The notes under the pieces were generated by a model. That model had not been told where the DNA came from. It saw only the letters and a list, made by a program, of their open reading frames with translations, and did no database searches. A DNA stretch of 64,000 bases from Microbulbifer thermotolerans (GTDB lineage Bacteria; Pseudomonadota; Gammaproteobacteria; Pseudomonadales; Cellvibrionaceae). The stretch lies in the NCBI RefSeq assembly GCF_900112305.1, contig NZ_FOKT01000007.1, forward strand, positions 222,891-286,890, in the 5' to 3' direction. Every line of letters starts with the position of its first letter. Position 1 is the stretch's first letter. Below are positions 33,452-41,714 of this stretch, piece by piece. Made by a program: the position numbers and the translations under genes.

Positions 33452-33489
33452 GCCCCGCTTTGGTCGCCGCAACCGGTTCCGGAGCGGGG
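33452..33489. terminator. Hairpin between convergent genes
   Basis: GCCCCGCT/AGCGGGGC inverted repeat with a loop of about 22 bases lies between the + strand barrel gene stop (33435) and the - strand moeA stop (33495). It could serve both directions; no long T-run is present. Confidence 0.45.
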
Positions 33490-33494
33490 CCCAC

Positions 33495-34733
33495 TCAGGG
33501 AGCCAGCGGCACCCCGAGTGGTTCTATCGCAACGCTATCGCCGCTGTCGGCATTGCCGCTGTCGCGCGGCAGAATGATCAGACAGTTGGCCTCCGCGAGG
33601 CCGGAGAGAATGTGGCTGCCCTGATTGCCAGCCGGCTCGACGCTCAGGCCGCCCGCCGGGTCCCGGCGATAAATTCCCCGTTGGAAGTCGGTGCGCCCCG
33701 GTTTCTTTTTCAGCGCTTTCCCCAGTTTTGCCCGCAGCGGTACCGGTGGACACCAGGTGCCGCCCTGCATCGCGGTCAAGGCGGGCACCACCAGCTGCTG
33801 GAAGGTGATCAGCGCGGACACCGGGTTGCCGGGCAGGCCAAAAAAGGGCGTCCCCTGCAGGTGGCCATAGGCGAAGGGTTTACCCGGCTTCATGGCGACT
33901 TTCCAGAAATTGACCCGCCCCATTTCCTCGAGTACTTCCCGGGTGTAATCGGCATCGCCTACCGAGACCCCGCCAGAGGTAATAATGGCATCGGCATCGC
34001 GGGCGGCGCGGGCCAGTTTTTCCCGGATAATTGCCTTGTCGTCGGGCAGTATGCCCAGATCGAGCGTATCGACGCCCAGCTGCGTCAGCGCGGCCAGCAG
34101 TGCGGTGCGGTTGCAGTCGTAGATTTCGCCGTTGCCGAGTGTGGCCCCCGGCGGGCGCAGTTCATCCCCGGTGGAAAATAGGGCGATCACCGGGCGTCGG
34201 TACACCGTCACCACACCGATACCGACGGCAGCGAGCAGGGCGATGCGGGCCACCGATAGCCGCGTGCCGGCCTCCAGCAGCGCGTCCCCCTCGGCCACAT
34301 CTTCTCCGCGCCGGCGGATATGCTCACCCCGGCGCAAGGTTCCGCGTACAAAGACGGATTTTCCCTGTCGCTCAACCTGTTCCTGCATCACCACGGTATT
34401 GGCGCCAGCGGGCAGGGCGGCACCGGTCATGATGCGCACACAGGTCCCGGGCGCGACCTCGCCGCTGAAGGGGCGGCCGGCGAAGGCGCTGCCGGCCAAG
34501 CGGAGCGGTTTGCCGTCCTCGAGATCTGCAAGCCGCAGCGCGTAGCCGTCCATCGCCGAATTGTCGCAGGGCGGGAGGTTGATACCGGCAATTTGAGGCG
34601 CGGCCAGTACTCGTCCGCAGGCCTGCGCCAGGGGAATCGTCTCAGTGTCCTCCACCGGGATCATATCTCGCAACAAGGTCGCCCTGGCTGTTTCGATAGG
34701 AATCAGGCCGGGTTGAGTACAGCAGTCAGTCAT
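33495..34733 (-). CDS. moeA: Molybdopterin molybdenumtransferase MoeA
   Basis: 412 aa, normal for MoeA. It inserts molybdate into adenylylated molybdopterin to give molybdenum cofactor, needed by NarG. Seen: N-terminal IPLAQACGRVLAAP, CDNSAMDGYAL at about 58-68, the MPT-binding-like GDELRPPG, the MoCF_biosynth signature ITSGGVSVGDADY near 250, and the C-terminal beta-barrel. It lies 81 bases downstream of narL on the same strand, so a narL-moeA transcript is likely. The other Mo-cofactor genes are 26 kb away at the far end of the same island. Confidence 0.95.
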   Translation of the reverse strand: MTDCCTQPGLIPIETARATLLRDMIPVEDTETIPLAQACGRVLAAPQIAGINLPPCDNSAMDGYALRLADLEDGKPLRLAGSAFAGRPFSGEVAPGTCVRIMTGAALPAGANTVVMQEQVERQGKSVFVRGTLRRGEHIRRRGEDVAEGDALLEAGTRLSVARIALLAAVGIGVVTVYRRPVIALFSTGDELRPPGATLGNGEIYDCNRTALLAALTQLGVDTLDLGILPDDKAIIREKLARAARDADAIITSGGVSVGDADYTREVLEEMGRVNFWKVAMKPGKPFAYGHLQGTPFFGLPGNPVSALITFQQLVVPALTAMQGGTWCPPVPLRAKLGKALKKKPGRTDFQRGIYRRDPAGGLSVEPAGNQGSHILSGLAEANCLIILPRDSGNADSGDSVAIEPLGVPLAP

Positions 34734-34814
34734 GGGGATTCCTGCAGGGGTAAGGCGTGTGATTTTCGAGGCGTCGCCCGCGGGGCCGCGAGCGCGGCCC
34801 AGTATTTATCGGCA

Positions 34815-35468
34815 TCAGCGGGATTCGGCCCGCTTCTGATTGACCATCCACACCGCGGCTTCCACCCGCGAGCGCATCCCAAGTTTTTTCAGCAGGTGTT
34901 TCACGTGCACTTTGACAGTGGCATCGCTGATATCCAGTTCGCGGGCGATGAGTTTGTTGCTCAGGCCGTCTGCGATCAATTGCAGAATCTGGTACTCGCG
35001 GCTTGTCAGGGTGGAGAGTGTATCGGCACCAGACTGGTCGGGCTTGCGCAATGCGGAGGCGAGAATTTCGGTCAGGCGCTGGCTGATGGCCATTTTGCCG
35101 TGGGTGGCCGCCAGCACCTGTTGGAGAATGTCTTCCGGGTCCATATCTTTCAGTAAATAGCCGTCGGCGCCGGCGCGGATACAGGCAACGACATCCGCGT
35201 TGTTGTCGGACACGGTCAGCATCACGATGCGCGCGGACACGCCGGCCGCGCGCATGGTCCGCAGCGTATCCAACCCGTCCATGCCGCGCATATTCAGGTC
35301 GAGCAGAATCAGGTCTGGGTCACACTCGTCGGCCAGCTTCACCGCTTCCGCTCCACTGCTGGCTTCCGCCACCAGTTCCAGGCGCGGTTCCAGGCTGAAG
35401 AGTTGCATCAGTCCTTTGCGGAACAGAGGGTGATCATCGACCATCATCACTCTTGCCGGGTTGGACAT
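34815..35468 (-). CDS. narL: Nitrate/nitrite response regulator NarL
   Basis: 217 aa from the ATG at 35468, which has GGAG five bases upstream; the frame extends 18 codons further to 35522 without a ribosome-binding site. The receiver domain (residues 1-120) has acidic Asp11-Asp12, phosphorylation Asp57 (LILLDLNMRG) and a conserved Lys near 107. The LuxR-type HTH is at about 150-212 (LTSREYQILQLIADGLSNKLIARELDIS...). Its kinase NarX is encoded at 39463-41361, separated by narK, trhP and a small gene. It is divergent from narK, with NarL-type heptamers between them, which suggests autoregulation. Confidence 0.94.
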   Translation of the reverse strand: MSNPARVMMVDDHPLFRKGLMQLFSLEPRLELVAEASSGAEAVKLADECDPDLILLDLNMRGMDGLDTLRTMRAAGVSARIVMLTVSDNNADVVACIRAGADGYLLKDMDPEDILQQVLAATHGKMAISQRLTEILASALRKPDQSGADTLSTLTSREYQILQLIADGLSNKLIARELDISDATVKVHVKHLLKKLGMRSRVEAAVWMVNQKRAESR

Positions 35469-35546
35469 GAGTACTCCTGCGTTCAATGGGTTTACGGGCG
35501 TGTCTGGCGGACATGCTAGCACAGGAAAATGGGTGCAAACGCCGAC

Positions 35547-35580
35547 TACCCCTTAGGAGGTATAGGATGAAAAAGGGGTA
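35547..35580. promoter_or_regulatory. NarL heptamer sites between narL and narK
   Basis: TACCCCT (35547-35553), two bases, then GGAGGTA (35556-35562) is a 7-2-7 inverted pair close to the NarL consensus TACYYMT/AKRRGTA. A further perfect half AGGGGTA is at 35574-35580. The placement in the divergent narL-narK intergenic region supports function. Confidence 0.6.
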
Positions 35581-35584
35581 CTTA

Positions 35585-35598
35585 TTGATGGTAATTGA
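35585..35598. promoter_or_regulatory. ANR/FNR-like box upstream of narK
   Basis: TTGAT-GGTA-ATTGA: the left half of the FNR/ANR consensus TTGATNNNNATCAA is perfect, the right half matches 3 of 5. It lies about 64 bases before the narK start, where an activator could act. Confidence 0.4.
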
Positions 35599-35661
35599 GC
35601 GGCCGTCCGCCACTGTCCATAGTCGCAGTCGAGAATAGCTAACCGATCAGGAGCCGAGACT

Positions 35662-37275
35662 GTGTCTGACATTTATGAATGGACCCCGGAAAACAGCCAG
35701 TTTTGGCAATCCAGGGGTAAAAAAATAGCGACCCGCAACCTGTGGATTTCCATCCTCAGCCTGCTGTCCGGATTTGCCGTGTGGCTCTACTGGGGAATCA
35801 TTACCGTACAGATGCTCAACCTGGGATTCCCAATTGCCAAATCCGAACTCTTTACGCTGATGGCCATCGCCGGATTGACGGGTGCCACGCTGCGGATTCC
35901 CAGCAGTTTCTTTATCCGCCTGTGCGGCGGGCGCAATACCATTGTGTTCACCACCGCGCTGTTAATTATCCCCGCCCTGGGTACGGGCATAGCCCTGCAG
36001 GACAGGGACACGCCGCTGTGGGTGTTTCAGCTGCTGGCATTGCTCAGCGGATTCGGTGGCGGCAACTTTGCCTCTTCTATGTCCAATATCAGTTTTTTCT
36101 TTCCCCGGGAAAAGCAGGGCCTGGCACTGGGACTGAATGCCGGCCTGGGCAATTTCGGCGTGACCACCATGCAGATCATCGTGCCGTTGTTTATGACCTT
36201 CGGCGCATTTGGTGCTATGGGTGGCGATCCAATGGTTCTGGTGAGTGCATCCGGGTCTCTGATCGGTAAGGTGCCGGCGGGTTCTGAATCCTGGATTCAA
36301 AATGCGGGTTTTGTCTGGCTGTTGTTGCTGATCCCCCTCGTGGTGGCAACCTGGTTTGGTATGGACAATATCCGCACCGATGAAGTCTCCCCCGATATCG
36401 GCAGTCCCCTAGCCAGCTTTGCCAAAATCACCTTGATGTTGGGCATTGGCCTGGGCACCGCCCTGATCGGCCTGTGGCTGATTTTGCCGGAAAGTGCCAA
36501 TGGAGCGGGCTGGCAGCTGCCCAAGGAAATTGTCTTACTGATGGTGATTTTCGGTACCGTTTACGGCCTGAAAATGCTGCCCGGTGATATCCGCAGCAGT
36601 CTCAATCGCCAGTACCGTATTTTCAATAATAAGCATACCTGGGTGATGAGTGTGATCTACACCATGACCTTTGGCAGCTTTATCGGCTTTTCCGCCGCGT
36701 TTCCCCTGGCCATCAAAGTGATCTTCGGATACAGCCACGTGATGGTCGATGGCGTGATGACGCACGATACTATTAATCCCAGCGGTCCCAGCTCATTGAT
36801 GTACGCCTGGATGGGCCCGTTTATCGGTGCGCTGATTCGCCCCGTGGGCGGATGGATTGCGGACCGCGTCGGCGGCGCTCTGGTGACACAAATCTGTGCC
36901 CTGATTATGGTTGCCAGTGCGCTGGGTGTCGCCTATTACATGAAAGCGGCTTACGCCTCCGCCACACCTGAAGAATATTTTCTGCCTTTCTTCCTGCTCT
37001 TTCTGACCCTGTTTGCGGCCACAGGCATCGGCAACGGCTCCACTTTTCGCACCATCGCCATGGTATTCCCAAAAGAGCAGGCGGGCCCGGTATTGGGTTG
37101 GACTTCCGCGGTTGCGGCCTATGGAGCCTTTTATATCCCTCAGGTGTTCGGCGAGCAGATCAAGGCGACAACCCCGGAGTACGCGCTGGCCGGCTTTGCC
37201 CTGTTTTATGCGGTGTGCTTGTTGATCAACTACTGGTTCTATTTGCGCAAGGACGGCGAGTTCTATAATCCATAA
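35662..37275 (+). CDS. narK: Nitrate/nitrite transporter, NarK family (copy 1)
   Basis: 537 aa, GTG start with CAGGAG upstream. Major facilitator protein with about 12-14 membrane segments. It carries the nitrate-signature-like glycine-rich helices GGNFASSMSNISFFFPREKQGLALGLNAGLGNFGVT (about 134-170, written here only as its region) and a second copy-like stretch GIGNGSTFRTIAMVFP near 455. It moves nitrate in and/or nitrite out across the inner membrane. It has an extended central periplasmic or cytoplasmic section compared with the shorter second NarK at 56593-58068. It is divergent from narL with NarL and FNR-like sites between, so it is probably nitrate- and anoxia-induced. Which transport mode (symport or antiport) cannot be read here. 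Confidence 0.93.
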   Translation: MSDIYEWTPENSQFWQSRGKKIATRNLWISILSLLSGFAVWLYWGIITVQMLNLGFPIAKSELFTLMAIAGLTGATLRIPSSFFIRLCGGRNTIVFTTALLIIPALGTGIALQDRDTPLWVFQLLALLSGFGGGNFASSMSNISFFFPREKQGLALGLNAGLGNFGVTTMQIIVPLFMTFGAFGAMGGDPMVLVSASGSLIGKVPAGSESWIQNAGFVWLLLLIPLVVATWFGMDNIRTDEVSPDIGSPLASFAKITLMLGIGLGTALIGLWLILPESANGAGWQLPKEIVLLMVIFGTVYGLKMLPGDIRSSLNRQYRIFNNKHTWVMSVIYTMTFGSFIGFSAAFPLAIKVIFGYSHVMVDGVMTHDTINPSGPSSLMYAWMGPFIGALIRPVGGWIADRVGGALVTQICALIMVASALGVAYYMKAAYASATPEEYFLPFFLLFLTLFAATGIGNGSTFRTIAMVFPKEQAGPVLGWTSAVAAYGAFYIPQVFGEQIKATTPEYALAGFALFYAVCLLINYWFYLRKDGEFYNP

Positions 37276-37300
37276 CAATTTCCGCTGTGTGTTGCGGCTT

Positions 37301-37326
37301 AGGGGAGTCGGTACTCCCCTTTTTTG
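37301..37326 (+). terminator. Intrinsic terminator after narK
   Basis: Perfect stem AGGGGAGT/ACTCCCCT around CGGT (37301-37320) followed by TTTTTTG, 25 bases after the narK stop. Confidence 0.85.
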
Positions 37327-37563
37327 TGCGTGGAAAATATGTCTGTCGCACTGGGACTGTCGGGGAATCCCTGATTATTCATCGCCGTGCCGCCCGCAGC
37401 CTCCCGGAGCGGGGGGCTTGTGCGTACTTTGACTGCGTTGGCCCGTGTGATCTCGGAAAGTTGGGGTACAATTGCAGCCCGCAGCCGTGCGGCTGTGTGG
37501 ATAACATCGCAAGAAGCAATAACGAGGCGGGATCAACTCCCCCCTCCCACGCGGAAGTAAGCC

Positions 37564-38868
37564 ATGACTGAACTCCTTTCCCCGGCCGGGACTTTGAAAA
37601 GCATGCGTTTTGCCTTTGCCTACGGCGCCGATGCAGTCTACGTGGGCCAGCCGCGCTATAGCCTGCGGGTGCGGAATAACGAATTCAACCGGATGGAGAA
37701 TCTGGCGGCGGCAGTCGAAGAAGCCCACAGCCAGGGCAAGAAGATCTATGTGGCCAGTAACGTGGCTCCGCACAACGACAAGTTGCGCAGTTACCTCCGC
37801 GACATGGAGCCGGTGATTGAAATGGGACCGGATGCACTGATCATGTCCGACCCCGGGCTGATTATGCTGGTACGCGAACACTGGCCGGACATGCCGGTAC
37901 ACCTCTCGGTGCAGGCCAACGCAGTCAACTGGGCCACGGTGAAGTTCTGGCAGCAACAGGGGCTGGAGCGGGTCATCCTCTCGCGGGAACTGTCCCTAGA
38001 CGAAATTGAAGAAATCCGCATGCGCTGTCCAGAGATGGAGCTGGAAGTCTTCGTCCATGGCGCGCTCTGTATGGCCTACTCCGGGCGCTGTCTGCTGTCC
38101 GGCTATATCAACCACCGGGATTCCAACCAGGGGGCCTGCACCAACGCCTGCCGCTGGGAATACAATGCCCATCCGGCGCGGGAAACGGAGACCGGCGACC
38201 TGATTGCCGCAGTGGAGGTGGACCCGTCCAGCGGGCACCCCGAGCCCATGTTGTTGCAGGAAAAAAACCGTCCAGGTGAACTGATTCCCGTGTACGAGGA
38301 CGAGCACGGCACCTACATCATGAATTCCAAGGATTTGCGCGCGGTGCAGCATGTGCAGCGCCTGGTGCAGATGGGAATCCATTCCTTGAAGATCGAAGGC
38401 CGCACTAAGTCCCACTATTACGTTGCGCGTACTGCCCAAGTCTATCGCCGCGCGATCGACGACGCGCTGGCCGGTCGCGAGTTCGATTTTGAACTCATGG
38501 CCAGTCTCGAACATCTGGCCAACCGCGGTTACACCGAGGGGTTTTATCGCCGCCACGTGCCCAGCGAATTCCAGAATTACGAAAAGGGCGTATCCAGCAA
38601 CGCCAGCCGACAGTTTGTCGGCGAGGCACTGGCCCTGGAAGATGGCTGGATGACCGTCGAAGTAAAAAACCGCTTCGAGCGCGGCGATCAGCTGGAGCTG
38701 GTTACTCCCGGCGGCAACCAGAGCTTCCGCCTCGAAGTGCTGGAGTCCGAGCGCGGTGAATCTCTGGATGTGGCGCCGGGATCCGGCCACGTGGTGCGCA
38801 TGCGCCTGCCGCTGGAACTGCCTGCCGAGCATGTCGGCTATAGCATGTTGATGCGCTATATCGACTGA
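37564..38868 (+). CDS. trhP: Peptidase U32 family tRNA hydroxylation protein (TrhP/YegQ type)
   Basis: 434 aa. It begins MTELLSPAGTLKSMRFAFAYGADAVYVG, the U32 family N-terminus, and carries the U32 signature and Cys set in VFVHGALCMAYSGRCLLSGY...GACTNACRW (about 160-195), as in E. coli YegQ, renamed TrhP, which makes 5-hydroxyuridine at tRNA position 34 without oxygen. A GGAAG ribosome-binding site precedes the ATG. The family is named from length and motifs; two other U32 proteins (UbiU, UbiV) are 12 kb downstream but are shorter. An O2-independent tRNA hydroxylase would fit this anaerobic island. A CAGCCG-TG-CGGCTG hairpin lies about 80 bases upstream. Confidence 0.88.
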   Translation: MTELLSPAGTLKSMRFAFAYGADAVYVGQPRYSLRVRNNEFNRMENLAAAVEEAHSQGKKIYVASNVAPHNDKLRSYLRDMEPVIEMGPDALIMSDPGLIMLVREHWPDMPVHLSVQANAVNWATVKFWQQQGLERVILSRELSLDEIEEIRMRCPEMELEVFVHGALCMAYSGRCLLSGYINHRDSNQGACTNACRWEYNAHPARETETGDLIAAVEVDPSSGHPEPMLLQEKNRPGELIPVYEDEHGTYIMNSKDLRAVQHVQRLVQMGIHSLKIEGRTKSHYYVARTAQVYRRAIDDALAGREFDFELMASLEHLANRGYTEGFYRRHVPSEFQNYEKGVSSNASRQFVGEALALEDGWMTVEVKNRFERGDQLELVTPGGNQSFRLEVLESERGESLDVAPGSGHVVRMRLPLELPAEHVGYSMLMRYID

Positions 38869-38961
38869 TCAGATACGGGCGGCCGCTTGCTGCGCAAAAG
38901 GCCGCTGAAAATTTCCATCTCTGATACGCGCGATTCAGTCACAGAGAAACCCGGCTGCGCT

Positions 38962-39234
38962 TCAAAGGGGCTCCACCAGTTGGTTGGCCGCCAGCGCCTG
39001 GTGAATACGGCGGCAGGTTTTTGCGAATTTGGAAACATCGCCCAGGGAGGGTTTTTCACCATTGTCGAGGCGTTGCTCCCAGTCTTCCAGTTCCTGGTCC
39101 AGGTATTCGAGCAGTTTTTTCGGGCATCCGCGACAGGGGCCGGCGCAGAGTGCGGCGGCGGGCAGGTTGAATGGCATTGTATTGCGGACTTCAGTGATCA
39201 GCCCGCGCATTGCGGTGACGGTATCGGGTTTCAA
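38962..39234 (-). CDS. Small conserved cysteine-containing protein of unknown function
   Basis: 90 aa, downstream of narX on the same strand (about 230 bases after its stop). It has a Cys-rich stretch ALCAGPCRGCPKK (C-x3-C-x2-C) followed by amphipathic helices (LLEYLDQELEDWEQRL, FAKTCRRIHQAL). No signal peptide, so cytoplasmic. I recall small conserved hypothetical genes next to narXL in Pseudomonas (PA3880 region) but cannot confirm homology. The three closely spaced Cys could bind metal. Function unknown; its place between trhP and narX suggests anaerobic expression. Confidence 0.65.
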   Translation of the reverse strand: MKPDTVTAMRGLITEVRNTMPFNLPAAALCAGPCRGCPKKLLEYLDQELEDWEQRLDNGEKPSLGDVSKFAKTCRRIHQALAANQLVEPL

Positions 39235-39274
39235 GGCATTTCCAACGGTTTTGATGGGGCTCTGATTGCTTTTA

Positions 39275-39386
39275 GGAACCCCTATAAATTCGTATGAGCC
39301 GTGTAGCGGGTTTCGGGATGCTCGGGCAATGGGGTGTCATTTCGAAAACGCGCGGGTGCGCCCCTGTAGCTCCGTCATCGATTCCT
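39275..39386. repeat. MITE-like element, about 110 bp, between the small gene and narX
   Basis: Left end TTTA-GGAACCCCTATAAATTCG and a shortened right end ATCGATTCCT-TAAA resemble the ends of the element at 4300-4507. It contains the dispersed motif at 39339-39373 (TTTCGAAAACGC...CCCTGTAGCTCC). Ends are degenerate. Confidence 0.5.
39339..39373 (+). repeat. Dispersed 35-bp motif, copy B
   Basis: ATTTCGAAAACGC followed by CCCCTGTAGCTCC, matching copies at 4370-4404 and 56457-56491 (reverse). Confidence 0.65.
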
Positions 39387-39462
39387 TAAATCTGTTATAC
39401 TCTCCACGTTTAATGGCCGCTTTCCCAAAACATCCTTTTCCAAGATCAGAGGCGCAACAATG

Positions 39463-41361
39463 TCACCCATTTGTCCGGGAAGCGAAAAGTAAGTGCAAAT
39501 CTGCTTGAGTCTGGTTGTTTTCTTGTGTCTGCTGCGCGCGTGCGTATTCGGGGATAAATGAAAAGCTGACCTCTGTACCCCCGGTTTCGCGGCGGCGGAT
39601 AATGAGTTCGCCGCCGAGGTTACTGGCGCGCTCCTGCATAATGGACATACCGAAATGATTCCGTTTCTCCGGTGCATCGCTGATACCTTTACCGTTGTCC
39701 CGGACGCTGGCGAAAACTCGCTGTCCTTCTCCCGGCAACAGACTGATGGAAACGCGGTCGCCCCAGGAGTGGTAAACGGCATTTTGCGATGCCTCGCGCA
39801 CCAGTTGCAGCAGGTGAATTTCTTCGTTGGGAGTAAGGGGAATTTCTTCCAGTTCGTAGTGGAGTTCGATGGCGATTTCCGGGTGCTGTTCGCGGTATTG
39901 TTCCACGGAGCGGCAGAGGATATTGTGCAGTCCACCTTCCGATACCTGCAGGCGAAAGGTGGTGAGCAGTTCTCGCAGTTGGCGATAGGAGGCGTCCAGC
40001 CCCTGTTTCAATTCTTCTGAGATTTCGCTGATTTGTGCGCGATCAATGTTTTCCCCCCGAGTACAGCGATTGAGGCGCGCGACCTGAATTTTCAGATAGG
40101 ACAGCGACTGCGCCAGGGAGTCGTGCAACTCGCGGGCGATAATGGCGCGCTCGTTCATCAGTGCCACGCGGCGTTCCTGCTGGCCGCGCTCTTTGAGTGT
40201 AATGGCGGTGGTGATCGCATCGGCGAAGGCGCTGAGGCGCAGTTGCTGCTCGCGGTGTAGCAGCTGGTTGCGCGGCAGGCTGCAAACGAGGACTCCGTAG
40301 TTGCGCTTGTCCGCCTCCAGGGGGAATCGGTAAAGGCGCTGATTCGCACGCTCCGAGGGACCACAGGCGTGCGAGCAATTATAGCAGTCGCGCTCGGTGC
40401 AACTCTGGTTTCCCCGGCCGTGGATTAAATGTTCATAGGGCGTTTCTCCCCGGGGCGTCATCAGACACAGGTCCAGGTCGTTGAGTCCGGTCAGTTCGCT
40501 GAATTCCTTCAGCCACGGTTTCAGCTCGGCGCCTACGAGCGTTCCTTCGCTAATGCGTCGCGCCAAGCGGTACTGAAAATCGAGCACCTCGTGGCTTTTG
40601 CGCAGCTGCTTGGTTTTTTCCTTTACCCGCTCTTCCAGTTGACGGTGCGTTTGGTCGATCACTTCACTCATACGCCGGATCGTCTGCGTGAGGAGACCGA
40701 GTTCGTCTTCACTGTGCAGGGTCAAGCGCGGGCGGAAGTTGCCGCGTGCGATTTCTCGGCAGCTGGAGATGAGTTCCCTGAGGGGCTGCTCCACGGAGCG
40801 CGACAGGGTAAACACCGAGAAGTAAACCAGGGTGATGGTGGCGAACAGAGAAGCCAGTTGCACCAATCGCAAGAATTTCACTTTTTGCTCGGCGATACGC
40901 TGGTAGTCGAGGACCAACCTGTCCACCTTGGTGACGAAAGCGTCTGTGAAGGCCAGCAACTCCCGGCTGGCGATCGCCCTTTCTCCGGCGGCGACGTCAT
41001 TCAACAGTGGTCGTATCTTCTGTTGCCATTCTTGCTGTACGGCGCGGAAATTGTCTGCCTCGGTGGATGCGTCTGAGAGTGGAAAACTGGAGATGGTGGA
41101 AATTTTTTGCAGCTGCTTGTCCAGCGCCGCCGTCATTTCCCGTGTGGATTGGGTGTCACCGCTTTGTGCCGCAGCGGTCAGTTTGTAGCTCAGCGCACGC
41201 ACGAAACCGGACAGGTTGATGGCTTCGGCATCGTGCTGAGCGGCGTCCGAGATCACATAGGAGGCCACCATGGAGCTGATGGCGATTACCGCCGTGAGCA
41301 GAAGCAAACCGCCGATACGGAAGACAATGGACTGTCGGACGCGCTTCAATACTTTGGCCAT
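39463..41361 (-). CDS. narX: Nitrate/nitrite sensor histidine kinase NarX
   Basis: 632 aa. Membrane helices at about 16-38 and 165-186 flank a periplasmic sensor domain. Just after the first helix comes a P-box-like stretch (HDAEAINLSGFVRALSYK, about 43-60) as in NarX/NarQ nitrate sensors. Then HAMP (about 187-240), coiled coil, a central module with four cysteines (C321, C326, C329, C333 in CTERDCYNCSHAC), HisKA_3 with His413 in RELHDSLAQ, and a HATPase domain with DNGKGIS near 565. It should phosphorylate NarL. Divergent from narG, sharing a 353-base intergenic region. The C-terminal tail after about 612 is Gln/Asn-rich. Confidence 0.93.
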   Translation of the reverse strand: MAKVLKRVRQSIVFRIGGLLLLTAVIAISSMVASYVISDAAQHDAEAINLSGFVRALSYKLTAAAQSGDTQSTREMTAALDKQLQKISTISSFPLSDASTEADNFRAVQQEWQQKIRPLLNDVAAGERAIASRELLAFTDAFVTKVDRLVLDYQRIAEQKVKFLRLVQLASLFATITLVYFSVFTLSRSVEQPLRELISSCREIARGNFRPRLTLHSEDELGLLTQTIRRMSEVIDQTHRQLEERVKEKTKQLRKSHEVLDFQYRLARRISEGTLVGAELKPWLKEFSELTGLNDLDLCLMTPRGETPYEHLIHGRGNQSCTERDCYNCSHACGPSERANQRLYRFPLEADKRNYGVLVCSLPRNQLLHREQQLRLSAFADAITTAITLKERGQQERRVALMNERAIIARELHDSLAQSLSYLKIQVARLNRCTRGENIDRAQISEISEELKQGLDASYRQLRELLTTFRLQVSEGGLHNILCRSVEQYREQHPEIAIELHYELEEIPLTPNEEIHLLQLVREASQNAVYHSWGDRVSISLLPGEGQRVFASVRDNGKGISDAPEKRNHFGMSIMQERASNLGGELIIRRRETGGTEVSFSFIPEYARAQQTQENNQTQADLHLLFASRTNG

Positions 41362-41714
41362 GGCAAGCCCCTCGCTGTTGCGGACACATTATGCCCGATG
41401 GAATTTTCATTGGGGAACCCTTGATACATTTGTATACCTGCACGGTAACCGCGTTTACGCCAGTAAAGCAGTGGTTACTTGGTAGTACTCCCAAAAAGCC
41501 GGCTGCCCGCGCCCGGCGCGCGCGCGGGAGGAAAATTTTTCCTCGCGCCAGACACCGTCGCACTTTAACCGGAAAAGAGAAATTTTGTTCTACCCCAAAA
41601 GGGGTAGACGGCAATTTGAAGTCGATTTTTCCCCCGGTGTATTCACTCCCGGCAGCTTTTATATTCCGCTCCATCCGCTAATCACATACCGGCGTCTATG
41701 TCTCGGAGTAATGT
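41362..41714. promoter_or_regulatory. Divergent narX/narG control region
   Basis: 353 bases without a gene. It contains the NarL palindrome at 41591-41606, a half FNR-type site TTGAT at 41421-41425, a TAGTACTCCC stretch near 41483, and a run of alternating CG (about 41518-41527). Both narX and narG promoters should be here. Confidence 0.65.
41591..41606. promoter_or_regulatory. Palindromic NarL-type site upstream of narG
   Basis: TACCCCAAAAGGGGTA is a perfect 16-base palindrome arranged as a 7-2-7 pair (TACCCCA-AA-AGGGGTA). The right half matches the NarL consensus exactly, the left at six of seven bases. It lies 109 bases before the narG start. Confidence 0.65.
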
